Assembly (NCBI GenBank): GCA_002110485.1 | Contig: MOWL01000029.1 | Span: forward strand, 176,819-240,818 | DNA length: 64,000 nt | Origin: Emergomyces orientalis | Taxonomy: Eukaryota > Ascomycota > Eurotiomycetes > Onygenales > Ajellomycetaceae | Reading direction: 5' to 3' | Shown here: positions 24,815-36,349 of the stretch, one piece after another | Numbering within the stretch: the stretch's first letter is position 1 | Layout of the letters: each line of letters starts with the position of its first letter | Position numbers and translations under genes: made by a program | The notes under the pieces: model-generated | What the model was told of the DNA's origin: nothing | The model's input: the letters and a program-made list of their open reading frames with translations, nothing else | Database searches by the model: none

Positions 24815-25443
24815 TGCAGTCTGTTTATATATGACCCAGGCGATGTATGTGTGCACACATCACCCAAATCGTGTCGTGTTGGCGCTTTTAGTGTTGGATA
24901 CTAGTATTTCTTCCACCAGTGCTGTTTGCTCAGTTTGCTTAATTTTAAGCCTCAGCCACGAACTCGGAAACACTAATCTCAATTAAGGAAACTTTAAATT
25001 AGCCGCAGAACCTCGGGATGTCGCGTGGTTTAACACGCTAATTCTAATTCATCTTAGTGTTCATCAGGTTAGTCAGCAATCAATTCCTTAGTTAACTAAC
25101 TAGTAAACTTAACTAAGTTATATCAGCTTTCAAAAATTGGTGCAATCGTGGGGAGGGCAATCCACACCGCCATTAACTAACTGCCTTAGCTGTACGGACG
25201 TAGAGGGGTCAAGATGTCAGTTGCATCCTATGAATGTTAAAGTTCATCAACCCAGCGCCCGTTAATCTATACTATCGCGTTCAGTTTTTCATTTCCTAGT
25301 CCAGTGTCGCGTGAGCAGAACCCTATCTGTCAGACTCCCTCCCCCCCGCCGACCACTCAATATTTCACAGCAAGTGTCGCAGGCTCACATCAGGCAGACA
25401 TTGGGACATCCAGCAATCCAGCCACATAAGCCACAAACGCACA
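24815..25443. promoter_or_regulatory. Divergent intergenic region RCM1 / GNAT
   Basis: About 630 bp, AT-rich, with repeated TTAACTAA-like words at about 25085-25180. No specific factor site can be assigned. Confidence 0.4.
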
Positions 25444-26040
25444 ATGGGCCCAACCGCCCAATTCACGACCTCCCTCCTCCCACCCCCACGCCAAATCCTC
25501 ACGCGACCAACTCCATCCAACCCCGCGCCAGCCAGCAACCCCCCAATTTTCAACGATGCCATGCACGTGCGCACAGTAGTTTTTGTAGATGAACAGCATT
25601 GCAAACTGGAGAATGAAATGGACGACAATGACGCGAGGAGCTGGCATTGGGTTCTATACATTACTACAACAGACCCTGACAATCGTGTCCCCATCGGCAC
25701 TCTTCGACTCATTCCACCACCACATGCACCTAATGAACATAAATTAGACAAACCATATGTGGCCTTATCGAGAGTAGCGCTGCTGCAGCAGTATCGCGGC
25801 GCGGGCCTTGCGCGTGTCCTGGTAGACACCGCTTTGAACTGGGCAGCGGAACATCGAGGGGAGCTGCAGGAATGTGAGGACAAGCCGTGGTCTGGTGATG
25901 TATCAGTCCATGCCCAAGTGACTGTTGAGAAGATGTATGCGCGCCTTGGGTTTGTGACAGATACGAGCATGGGGATGTGGGTGGAAGAAGGGATGGATCA
26001 TGTTGGTATGTGGAAGACGTTAGATGTGCCGTCAGAATAA
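25444..26040 (+). CDS. GNAT family N-acetyltransferase
   Basis: A single exon of 198 residues from ATG to TAA. The acetyl-CoA binding motif is seen as LSRVALLQQYRGAGLARVLV (R/Q-x-x-G-x-A), followed by a helix and the C-terminal VEKMYARLGFVTD strand typical of GNATs. Upstream, NDAMHVRTVVFVDEQHC matches the start of the YjcF-like subgroup. The substrate is unknown. Confidence 0.85.
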   Translation: MGPTAQFTTSLLPPPRQILTRPTPSNPAPASNPPIFNDAMHVRTVVFVDEQHCKLENEMDDNDARSWHWVLYITTTDPDNRVPIGTLRLIPPPHAPNEHKLDKPYVALSRVALLQQYRGAGLARVLVDTALNWAAEHRGELQECEDKPWSGDVSVHAQVTVEKMYARLGFVTDTSMGMWVEEGMDHVGMWKTLDVPSE

Positions 26041-26723
26041 TCGAGATGGCAGATAGAATATATATAAACATGAGATGATGAATTGGCTGCACATATTTTA
26101 TAAAATTTCATCTGGAGCAAGCATGCTAAGTTTGCAATGGCTCGTTGATTGGTAATACCCCTTCAATATCCACGATCTAAAAAGATTATTTATGTTAAAA
26201 AGGTAATCGTGGTTCGACTGAAATATTATATAATGCTAATGGACGACATAACCCATCTCTCAAACCGAAGACATGCAGGGAACATTATGCCAGGCGAACA
26301 GAAATATATAACAAAAGCAAACGCAACGAGAAAAGAGATAGGATAATAACAAGTAAAAAAATGAGTAAGATATATGAAAGATACCCATAACAGAATGCGC
26401 CACAGCCGTCTATTGGAGCGAGCACCAGTATGGAAACAGGAGAAATCTAGAAGATACCAGGTGAGAGAAACAATATTCACGACGAATCCCGAGAAAAGAT
26501 AAAGACCAAAATAATAATAAGCTTGTGAAAAACTGGGAGCGCAAAGTCAGGCGGTAAATCGGCGTTAAAGTATTCGTTCGGTGGGGGAGGGTAAGAAGGA
26601 TGAGGTGTGATTAAGCTGGTAAAATAACCCGATATTCATGAAAAAGATGCGCAGGAAATGTAACGCTAAATAACGCCAAATGAAAACGAAAAAAGAAAAG
26701 AAGGAGGCCAATATTATGGGCAG
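26041..26723. other. Intergenic, convergent gene ends
   Basis: AT-rich 3' flanks with no coding signature. Confidence 0.5.
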
Positions 26724-27739
26724 TCAGAATGTGCTCCAGCTCCAGTCTCTCGGGACGCTGCTAGCAACGAGGCCATCTTGGCTGATTGATGAGGGTAAAC
26801 CGCCCGGACGAGTGGCAGCAGCGGTGGCGGCGTAGTTGGAACCGTTAGCTGTCATAGTCCTGGCAGACGATGAATTTCTATCTTGCATATCTTCTACATT
26901 AGAGGCAAGATCTTGTTGTATTTCGTTAAGTCGTGTTGTGCGAGCTTTATCCCAGTGGGTGTAGGCATTCCAGCAGAGATCGCAAGCACGCGAGGGGATC
27001 CCATCAGGATGGAAGCGGGCATTTTGGTCTAGGGGAACGATGTGGGGAGTATGCGAAGAGCAGAAGACATGTCCACAGTGTCGGCAATGGTGTCGACGAA
27101 GAAAGAGGCCAAAAAAAGAGCGGCAAGTGGGTGAATCACAACTAGGGGATGCGGAATCCGCCTGTAAGACAGGGGGAAACATTTGTCAGCCTGCTTCTAA
27201 TGGGGAGAGGGGGAGAAAATGGACAAAAAAAAAGTTCACATAATGAGTTTCATCACGGAGATTATGTGTGCGGAAGGAAAACAGTAGTTAGGATCCCAAT
27301 TAATTACCTTCCAATGCTCCCTGCTGGGTGATCCGGTCACCTCTCCCAGATTCTCATCCTTTAGCCATTCATCCTCAGCACGTTTGCTCACAGCGCTTTT
27401 GACACTTTCGAAGGTTGACCTCCGGGTAATGGGGCCGGCACTCTCCGGCTGGTCATCTAGGCTGTCTAAGGAGCCATGAACGCTGCGTGGCGGGGTGAGA
27501 GGAACAAGTTTTGTTGCGCGCTCTGTGGGCCGGAGCACAGCGGGAACGTATAACGGAGATTTTGGGGGACGTAGCTGGCGCGATTGCAGATGCAGTTGAT
27601 GTAGCTGAGCGTTCTGCAGTCGGGGGGAGGTGGGGGAATTGTTTGCTGGTGTGACAGTGGTAGAGTGCACAGGCGAAGGGACTTGAGTTGAACGGGTGGG
27701 ATTGTTTGTTTGAGTTTGAGAGGACAATGTAGTTGACAT
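26724..27739 (-). CDS. FYVE zinc-finger protein
   Basis: Exon 1 (27739-27308) encodes a Ser/Pro/Thr-rich, probably disordered N-terminus. Exon 2 (27161-26724) carries a FYVE finger with CDSPTC, the hallmark RRHHCRHCGHVFC, and later SRACDLC. FYVE fingers bind PI3P on endosomes and vacuoles. A short helix (DKARTTRLNEIQQDLASNVEDM) follows, and the protein ends SVPRDWSWSTF. It is about 290 residues, similar to uncharacterised fungal FYVE proteins. The partner and exact trafficking step are unknown. It stops with TGA. Confidence 0.85.
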
Positions 27740-28521
27740 TGTCTGCGTAATCCTATCGCCGCAGTAAGTTAGATAGGAAGATAATAGTAGGTGATGAGGA
27801 TGCTATTAAAAGGATGGGCTGTATCAGTATGATGTAGAAAAGGTGCAGAATCAGCCAGACATTTAACTGATGTAAGAGAGCAAACATTCAAGAGCGAGGA
27901 AGAACCAACTGCCTCTCTTGGAGTGGTTTATTAGCCCAGCCTTGGGTAGGGGTGGTTAGGCATGGAGGAGGAGATCGAAGGACCAGTCAGGACCAGGCCA
28001 GCAGCGAAATACCAAGGGCGAAAGATAGTGTATGATAGCGTATGGCTGACGGAGCCCGAGGGCCTAGTGGTAATTTATTCTGTGGGATTGGCGGCTGTGG
28101 TTGGCGGGAACCCTAGTTGGAGCAGCAGATTCTGGTATGGCTACGATTCACTGTTACATGCCAAGGTTACGGATCTTGGCAGTCTGATGCAGCCAGTTAG
28201 GGGGGCCAAAGGAAAACTTGGAAATATGGATAAGGGGAAATTGGATAGATACCTGCCTGGGTAGGGGCATAGAGAGGAGAACAAAACGAGTGTCATTTAT
28301 ATTTCTTTTTGTTTGCTATCGTATAAAAAGGGATTAATAGTAGATATCCAAACACTCGCACTAGCTGTTGCATCATCACTCACTACCCTATGTCTAGTGG
28401 ATGTCCCGTACCATGTCGGTTATTATATACATATGCAGCCAAGATGATTATTTATAGCCTAGGGGAAAAAAATTTACAAACTTGAAGCAACCATGAGATC
28501 TTCACCGCTCCCAAGGCTTCA
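27740..28521. other. Intergenic, FYVE promoter and BTB 3' flank
   Basis: Contains one 100-codon ATG frame (27962-28264, plus strand) with no domain or codon signature. I treat it as unsupported. Confidence 0.4.
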
Positions 28522-31272
28522 TTATTCACTTAAAAATCCCCGTTTCGCATTCCGTACCCGTTGTCCACTGAGAGCATGTAGCTTGATTGCAACAAACACA
28601 ATCTCCATTCGTCCATTTGCAGTCTCCTGATTAGCCTGTAAGCGAAGTTTCCACTGCCCCTTTTGCACAACCCATTCTCCATGGTCATCTTTGCTATCCA
28701 GTCTCTTGCGTTTGGCTGTCCCTTGGCTATTCTGCGATCGAGGTGCGTCTGGCTTGCCGAATGGCAAAGGTGACGGGGAGTTGCACCGGGAGCGTGGCCC
28801 TGTAACAGACAGCGATTGTGTTGCATTCTCGCTTGCCGCTGAGATGTTTGGTTTGACATGTCAGCACTTGTATCCGATAATGATGGTTGATTTTTCTCTG
28901 TAATGGGTGGGGGCTGGATGGAGGCGTGGGTTCCTACCACAATTGTTGGAACCAGGGGTACCGGGAACGAATCCCGTGTCACCTGGTGTGGCACACACCG
29001 TACCTTTGAACTCACTCCAGTCAGTAATGTATGGCTCTCCGTCGAGGATGATGTCCGCATCAGAGTCTATTCGGATCTTGACTTGGTCTTCGCTCAAGGG
29101 CGTATGGCTTGGGCTAGGAGGCTGCTTGCTGAAGCCGCCCGATTTCATCAATAATCCTAGAGGGGCAACCGTTGGGAGATTCATTTTATTAGCTATGACT
29201 TGGAAGAGACTCGATACCCTCGCCTTTGCTAAGCCGAAGAAATCAGCGCGCATAGAATTTAGGTCAATAATTGTATTTTCATCCCCGATCTCGACTATTA
29301 GCTCGTAAGATGTGTCGTCCACGAAAGGACGAGAATAATGGACCCATCCTCCAGAAGCAGCTCTGTCCGACGGTGAGACGTCGCTCACAAACTGAACACC
29401 CGATTGGCGGATGTCCTCCAGCCGAATCACGATCTCTGACTTCTGCCGCAGCAAGTTATAGCTGATTGCATGGGGAATGAGCTTTTGCTCGAGCCCTCGA
29501 AGGTGGAAATAGCGGCAATCACGCAGTAATTCTGCACGGTGTTCTTCGTTCCTTATATGGATAGAGTATCCCTTCAGCATATGTAGGAGTTCGGCAAACA
29601 CTTCAGCTGACCGGTTGGGCACTACGGGCGGGGTGATAGCTGGTGGACGCAAGAGGTTTGGGCGTTCGAACACCTCTCTGGGAGTAGTGAAAAATATGGC
29701 AAATGCGAGCGAGAAGAAGTTCGGAGAATCACCAGGACCCGAGAAAATATCGCGAGGAATTTGGAAATGCCGGTCTCCGATTTGTATGAATATCTCAGAC
29801 TCAAATAATTGAGAGATCAAGCGCGGCACTAATTGGGGGAAGTCAGGAGAAGAATGCCTTGATAAAAAAATATTGGACACTGGTATGACAACATACGGCT
29901 GTAAAATTGAGCATCTGCGAACAACTTCACAAGATGGGATCCATCTCGTGGTCTCACATAGTAACCTTGGGTTTGAAGGGTTATTGTCAGCTGGGTCAAG
30001 TGAGATGGATGTAATCCAAGGTTTGGTTCTAATGTTCATAGGCTCCCAGGGTAGGAAAATCAACAAACCTTGAAGATGCCTTAATATATCTCGAAAATTG
30101 GCAGGGTCGCGATCGATGTATAACGTCCGCACTGCCGCCCCATCTTCATTGTGACGCAACTGCTCCTCAAAAAAATGGGAAAAATATGAGGGTGCTCTAA
30201 GATTTTTAGTTCATACAGGTCTTGAAAAAGGGTATATAGCGGAGTTTCTGGACTAACCATCAGAAGAAATCGAGGAACCGGACAGTCTGAACAGTTCGGA
30301 GCCTATCTGAATGGGAAAGACCTTTTCAGGAGGAAGAATGCAAGTTTTGCCCTTTTCTGAAGAATCCCGTTGTTTCGAAGCTCCTGGAACAGACGTGGAG
30401 GGATTTTGGTTGGCATTCGGAGTGTTCGCTCTACTATTTTGTCTGCTTTTGTTGTGATCCACTCCGCCCCCACTTCTACTTCCAGAGTGCGGCTGTGAAT
30501 TTGCGGCTGCAGACATCCGATTAGTAATTGGAGGCTGGTCCTTGTCCAATGCAATAGGGCTAGTGGATTTATGTGCGCTTTGTTCTGGATTGTGGGTTGC
30601 AATCTTGGGGCGAGCTGCTCTCCCTGTAGAAAGCGGGTGCTGGGAGTCTGATTTCCGCTTTGTTGCCCGAGACGGGTATGTAGTGACAGTCGGCACCGCG
30701 CCTGGGACAGAGGGTGTAAGGGATGCCGTAAGTTGCTCTTGGAAGGGAAACGTAACAGCTCCCGCTGCTGCTGTGTGCAGAGGGGTGGGAGACACGGCTA
30801 CTGGTGCTCGAGTGGTTTGTGATGGTCCGTCAAGGTTGCGCACTCGTTCCCTCTGTTCATTAACCAGCTCCGCCTGATGTTCATAAACGTGGTCAAGATT
30901 CAGGAAGGAAGCGTATGATGCGTTCCAGTCTGGAGTGTCTCCGCTGGCTCCAACAAAAGAAATGTCCAAGAAATTTGAAGGGGACTGCGAGCTCAGTTTG
31001 AGTGGTTCGTCCTCTCCATCCAATGTCAATCCCCGGTCCGCTATTTGTTCGTTCGATGGGCCTGTGGAGTGCGTAGCGGCAGAGGTACCCACGCTCGTTG
31101 CAAGAGCGGGGTTGCAGGACTCGGTGGGCGAACGTCCGGTAACTGTTGGCGCCAATTGATACGGAGTGGAAGCAAGTGATGAGTTCAAGCGTGGAGTGCC
31201 TTCATCTGGTTCTCGGGGTTGGGAAGGATGGTAAGGGGCCTTTAAGGGGTCCTTTTCCGGAGAGGCGGACAT
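28522..31272 (-). CDS. BTB/POZ (KCTD-type) domain protein
   Basis: Three exons: 31272-30258, 30194-29004 and 28838-28522. The start ATG is at 31272 (MSASPEKD); the longer frame upstream begins without ATG. The N-terminal 330 residues are low complexity. The BTB domain is split by intron 1: FPIQIGSELFRLSGSSISSDG then PSYFSHFFEEQL and TLYIDRDPANFRDILRHLQG. A second BTB-like stretch follows (FIQIGDRHFQIPRDIFSG). The last exon gives the conserved tail EWVVQKGQWKLRL...VFVAIKLHALSGQR. Intron 2 (29003-28839) is inferred; it removes an in-frame TGA at 28861 and keeps the frame. Such fungal proteins may be cullin adaptors, but no target is known. Confidence 0.78.
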
Positions 31273-32558
31273 CAATGATGCGCCCACTCGGCGTTCGGTA
31301 TATCTGTGCTACTTAGCTCCCGAAGCTCAGCGGCCTGTTATATGGTTGAGGGATTGGTAATTTGCGCGTTAATATCAGGGCTTGGACAGTAAGCATTCCT
31401 TGAGAGCATTCATGTCAGAGTTATTATGAACGCCAAAAAGTAGACGATTTGGTCACTAGGTGAGTTAGAAAAGGCAATTCGCTGGGCCGGAAACAAATAG
31501 ACACAAATTGAAACCTGTTTCGAGTTTTTCCCCAGAGTGTCTGGTGGAAGAAGCGAGCAGGATGAGATGATATTGGTGAGGAGCTGAGTTTGGTTGCGTT
31601 ATGCTCGAATCCCAAGCCCTGCATCAGCCTTATATCATCACAAGCGCTACTATTTACAGTTAGTGATCTACAGCCCTGGATTCAGGCCATCCGAACTCAA
31701 AATAATAATTAAAATAAAGGGGCATGAAAGGATCAAGAAGGAAGAGAATGAAATAATAATGGTAGAAAAACAAATACAGAAAAAATAAATATGGGGATTA
31801 CCAAACGGAAATAATAACTACCTTCAACCTCAAAACCAACCATCAGATATGCTTCTTTTATCTGATAAAATGTTGGCCTTTTACGACATTCATTATTATT
31901 ACAGTTGCATGATACATCAATTTCCACAGCATGTTAGCGTGTAACAACAACTCGGTCACGGTCGAATTTTATGACTACTAAAAGTAGAATGAAGCACTAG
32001 GCCTTGCCACACAAGCTTCCACCAGATATATTCCGTATCGAATGGCCAATTCTCAGATCCGAATATGAATATCAAGCTGCATACTGTTCTCGGAAGTCTA
32101 CTATTGCATCATGCTACTTTCTGAAGGCTTGATCATTGTCACAAGAACTAGACAGGATATACTACTCTTCGCGGATCTACACCTGTTCTATTTCGGTAGT
32201 AAAACGGCTAAGACTAGGATATCGTTCTGCATTTTACTTAGCTCGGTGATATATCTGGTCAGAGGGTTGATTAGAGGGACAATCAATATTTTGAATGTAA
32301 AGCCATGTTTACAGCAATATCTACTTAATTTGATGGTGGTGTAATTAGCTTGGTGGGCATCACCATCAATGCCTGTTATCGTGACGGGGCATGCGATTAA
32401 ACAGGGCCTGCATTAACAAATTAAGTGTCTCGAAATACACCAAGGAAGCTGGACAGTAGTGTGATTTTAAATTCAATCAGAGGTAGAATAAATACTATAT
32501 ATCGAGAAGGCGAAGTGGAAAAAAATGTTTTAAAAGGCAGCAATGTCCCGTTGGCCGT
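31273..32558. other. Intergenic region upstream of BTB gene
   Basis: About 1.3 kb of AT-rich sequence with only short unsupported frames. It holds the BTB promoter and the 3' flank of the GST gene. Confidence 0.45.
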
Positions 32559-33446
32559 TTACGGGATCAGCTCATAGCTCCCTTCCAGCCCAACAATCTT
32601 CGCAATTCCCCTTTTGTGAGCTTCCCTCTCCTGTATTCGACTCACATATTCCGTGAGGTGGGGATGCTGTTCCTTATTAATCAAGCCTCGCAGAACCCCT
32701 GCCTCCAGTGGGAAGCTCATCATGATGTCTGAACCAGTGAGGCTGTCGCCGCAAAGGAAGTGACCCTCTTCTGGCGATGATTTGATTTGGTTTTCTAGAA
32801 AGTTAAGATTCGTCGCTAGGTCGGGCTTGACTAAAGCTGAATGCAGCTGAGAAGCTATCATTCTTGTTATCGGTTTGAGGAAGAACGGCACGGGCGCGTC
32901 TCGAATTCCTTGGGCTTCGTCAGTTGTTGTTGCCCCCAATAATCCAAGGCGCATAGATCCCTACCTTCGACTATGAGTATTGTCATCAAGAGACTCATCA
33001 GAGTCCCTTCGGTATAGTGCATGAAGTATCGGTCACGACGCCATGATTCAGTCTCACCGCCTACCTGGCCTTCCTTACCATCAATAAACCTCTTCGGAAT
33101 TAAATGCGGGCCAAAGTGATCAATTAGATATTCGACGATGGTAGCTGATTCGGCCAGAACCAGTGGCGGGTTGGGAGCCTTCTCGATCGAAATGACTGGA
33201 GACTTCCCAAGAGGATGGATTTCCTTCAATTCCGGCGCAGCCTGCATGTTCTCGTCCCGCTTGAACAGCTTTATCTCATATGATAAAACCTAGTTCCTCC
33301 AGAAGCCAGATGATGCGTTGCGCGCGAGACTTTTCCAGCCTGTAGCACGAGTCAGGGGTCTCATCGAACAAAGGGCCGACTCGCACAGCCTAGAGGACAT
33401 ACCAGTACACCGTAATCTTCACATTACTATCTGAAACGTTGGCCAT
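32559..33446 (-). CDS. Glutathione S-transferase, with a one-base frameshift
   Basis: Three exons: 33446-33403 (MANVSDSNVKITVYW), 33339-32965 and 32908-32559. The product has a GST N-terminal thioredoxin-like domain (QRIIWLLEELG, then HPLGKSPVI and ESATIVEYLIDHFG) and an all-helical C-terminal domain (FLCGDSLTGSDIMMSFPLEA). This is the fungal Gtt1-like class, conjugating glutathione to electrophiles. At 33285-33288 (AAAA on the plus strand) there is one extra base, so that LEELG and the following SYEIKLFKRDEN are in different frames with no room for an intron. This is a recent lesion or a homopolymer error; the rest of the gene is intact. Confidence 0.78.
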
Positions 33447-34050
33447 AGTGACTAAACAACGCAGTTTCGACGGGAGCGCAAGAGTCGGGATACTGGATAT
33501 TCTTATCTGTATAATTCTTTTTACCAAGGGAGGGGCGCTCGGTTTAGCTGGCACAATGTAGATATACTATAGGGGTATCTACTGAGTATATATAGCGGGT
33601 ATTCTCTGCTACTGCAAGCCCGAAGAGTCCCATTAGCCTCGGTCGCCACAATAGCTTTGGCTGAAGGACGAAGACCTGGGACTGCTGCTTTCTAGGCATC
33701 CTTGTAAATGTAGCATGATATATCTCCTAGGCTCGAGAATTCCATCCAGGGTTGTCTGTATATAAGAAACAGTGGTACTGCTTACTTTGGCACGCTCAAC
33801 CCACAGATTTGTTGGAGATAATGAATGTTGTGTATCTTCTCATATGATATCCAGGCGTTTTATCATTGGATGTTGTGATGGGGAAGGCGGAAATACTTGG
33901 ATTTCGGAGGGCGATGAATCTAAAGATGGCTTGGCAAGGCTGACTAACCAGCAGCATTTGGAACTCATGGACTTCCACCACAATCACCATCATCGCGATA
34001 CAGAACTTGAACAAAGCAGATACAACACAATCCGCGCAAGGCCCGCAACA
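33447..34050. promoter_or_regulatory. Divergent intergenic region GST / complex I-like gene
   Basis: About 600 bp between two start codons. No recognised operator. Confidence 0.4.
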
Positions 34051-34592
34051 ATGGCTGGCCCCAATCCAAGTCTGTCGCCCTCCCCCCCCGTTACTTTGCT
34101 TTATCCAATTCGATCCAATTGCTGACAGTGCTCTCGCAGATTTGATCCTCGATCCGGCGCTCCAGAGATATTATGGTTCGACTCTCTTCCTTTTTACTGA
34201 TAGCTCGGCGATTCTTGCCTTGGCATTTATTCCTCGCTGTGTACCCTCTTCTTGACAAGTACTCTTACTCATTTCATACACTCTTGTTTTGTGTAGATCT
34301 GAACGTCAACCGATACAAATACTTCCGTTGGACCCCACGGACAGCATGGATCTCTTTCTGCTACATGGCCCTCGTGCCTGGTGTTTTGGCTTACGTCGGC
34401 TACAAAACTGATGTAAGTGTGCATATCTCCTTCACTTGGAAATTAATTGCCGTTTTCCCCGTGGCCCCCCTGGTGTGGCTTTTGGAACGAGTGGGTTGAA
34501 CCAAGGCTGATCTGGATGGATACTTCGACAAACTGTAGGGGAAATTCGAATTCAGAGGCAAGAGAAGAGGAGATACTATAGTGGAATGGTAG
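34051..34592 (+). CDS. Small mitochondrial membrane protein, probable complex I B15 (NDUFB4)-like subunit
   Basis: Four small exons fit (34051-34069, 34140-34175, 34297-34412, 34539-34592) and total 225 nt, about 74 residues. The product reads MAGPN, LILDPALQRYY, DLNVNRYKYFRWTPRTAW, one membrane segment (ISFCYMALVPGVLAYVGY), then GKFEFRGKRRGDTIVEW. The order 'DPAL-R-Y ... N-Y--FR-TP ... membrane ... basic tail' resembles NDUFB4/B15 of respiratory complex I. Assignment is from pattern only. The tiny exons and in-frame junctions support a real gene even if the name is wrong. Confidence 0.6.
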
Positions 34593-35045
34593 ATTTGTGT
34601 CTATGGTTGGGATGGTGAAATAGATTACCGGGAGGAGAACCGATATTGCCCGACAGCCACACTGGAGTACCTATATAAGTCAATCTGCACTCTCATTGTG
34701 CGGGATGCGGCCCCTCGCTGAGTTTGACCGTCGCATAGTTTGTTCCTGTAACCTACGAAATTTAAGTGTTCACAAAGCAAATTTTTTAGATGGGGTAGTT
34801 TCATGAGGATGTCTATATTCGTGAATTCCATCCATTCAAATGAAAACTAAAACTGCGCTGATTAGAGCAAAGAAAAACCAAAATATCCCGAAGCAGGTGA
34901 ATCATACAAAAAGGAATCGCAGATAAAAAAAAAAAAAAGAAAAAAGAAAGAAAGCCGCTGAATTAAAAACGACATTTCGGTGCTCCCTTTTCCTGTAACA
35001 GATGTAATGAAACTGAACAAAAGAAGGTCCCACTAAATAACCAAT
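34593..35045. other. Intergenic, convergent gene ends
   Basis: 3' flanks with an A-rich tract at about 34927-34952. Nothing coding seen. Confidence 0.5.
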
Positions 35046-35855
35046 TCAATAGGGTCTTCCACGACTCCTCGGATGGCCCCGGCCGAAGCCACGCCCTCCC
35101 GCTTCAGGGACCCTTTCTCCTCGTCTCCATTCCCCAGAAGGGACCCCAGCAGGGCCAGTCGGAGGGACACCCCCTCCCCTACCCTGCGCCCCTCCTGCTC
35201 TTGGTCTCCCAAACCCATTTTCCCTTGATGCAGATGGCCCATTTCCAAAGGCCCTCATCCCTCCACCAATTGCTGAACTTCCAACCACTCCCCTATTTAT
35301 GAGGGCGGGCGCAATAGAGCCATCGGACAAAGGCGGCAAAACCGCACAATCGACGTAGTCACCAATCACAAACCGGAAATCCTGCAGGCATTTATCGGCT
35401 TCGTCACCCTGAAGCTTCAATGCTCCATTTGCTGGACGATCCTTTTCTCGTTTCCCTGCATCGTCACTTGGCCCGACAATTACACTGCCCATATCTCGAC
35501 TCAAATACCTCCCCCGGCCATCTCCTACAATACCTTGGCTTCTGGTATCGGGGTATATGAGCCGGAAGCTCAAGCGCGTTCCTATAGCAGGATCGGGGAG
35601 GATCGAAGGCATACATGACGTTAAAAGTTGGGCGAGTTCACGCAGAGAACAAGATGGCCAGGTGTAGATTTGAAGGTGTGGGGGGAGCGGGGGAGAGGGG
35701 TTGGTCACGTTCGCATTTCCGGCAGATGGAGGGGAGGTGATTGGGAAATCTGAAAGATGATGGAAGCAGTGCTGCCTATAGAACAGCTTCAGATGAAATG
35801 GCGTCGTTGTCTGGCGGTCAATCTTAGGAGGCGCTTCAGAGTTGTCTTCCGCCAT
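35046..35855 (-). CDS. SAP18: SAP18 (Sin3-associated polypeptide p18) family protein
   Basis: A single exon of 269 residues from an ATG at 35855. The ubiquitin-like SAP18 fold is shown by PFHLKLFYRQHCFHHLSDF, LQIYTWPSCSLRELAQLL, TRLSFRLIYPDT and LQDFRFVIGDYVDCAVLPP. SAP18 acts in the Sin3-HDAC corepressor and in the exon-junction/ASAP complex. The C-terminal 80 residues are Gly/Arg-rich and probably bind RNA, an extension common in fungi. Its divergent neighbour PRP18 also works in splicing. Confidence 0.9.
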   Translation of the reverse strand: MAEDNSEAPPKIDRQTTTPFHLKLFYRQHCFHHLSDFPITSPPSAGNANVTNPSPPLPPHLQIYTWPSCSLRELAQLLTSCMPSILPDPAIGTRLSFRLIYPDTRSQGIVGDGRGRYLSRDMGSVIVGPSDDAGKREKDRPANGALKLQGDEADKCLQDFRFVIGDYVDCAVLPPLSDGSIAPALINRGVVGSSAIGGGMRAFGNGPSASRENGFGRPRAGGAQGRGGGVPPTGPAGVPSGEWRRGERVPEAGGRGFGRGHPRSRGRPY

Positions 35856-36349
35856 GATCGCGGTGGAGAGTGCGCATGTGTTGCGGTGACAAGTAGGGTC
35901 GCAACGAACAAGCGCGAGGTTGCGTGGGGAGCAGGAGGGATAGCAATGTAGTTGTGGCGCAATAGAATTTCCCCAGCTTGAGGTTGCGTGTTATTAATTC
36001 AATCCCTCTTATACCGACAGGTAGGAGAAATATTTGGCGGGGTGACGGTGGCGTGGTGAGTGGAGGATATGCAGCAGAAGTATTTGAGGTCCTGAGAAGA
36101 GATTAACAGCGATTGCCCTTTGACTCCTGAAGCAGCGCCAAGCCGTCGATCTGGACAGAGCTCCAGCCACCAAACATTCAGCTTCCTGGGACGACAAACA
36201 ACTAACGTTCGGCGCATTCTGGCTCTTCTCACCACCACCATTAGTAGTGAACAACCAGCGTTCTGTGATATCTTACCCCGCAGTATTTGATATTGCGCTT
36301 ATTTTATCTGATACAGCTGTTCCACCCCAGCGTTATCCAGACGCCCGCC
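35856..36349. promoter_or_regulatory. Shared divergent promoter SAP18 / PRP18
   Basis: A 494-bp head-to-head spacer between two splicing-linked genes. No specific site recognised. Confidence 0.45.

Noticed and set aside
27962..28264. 100-codon plus-strand ATG frame
   Set aside because: No domain, no homology I recognise, and it lies in the promoter region of the FYVE gene.
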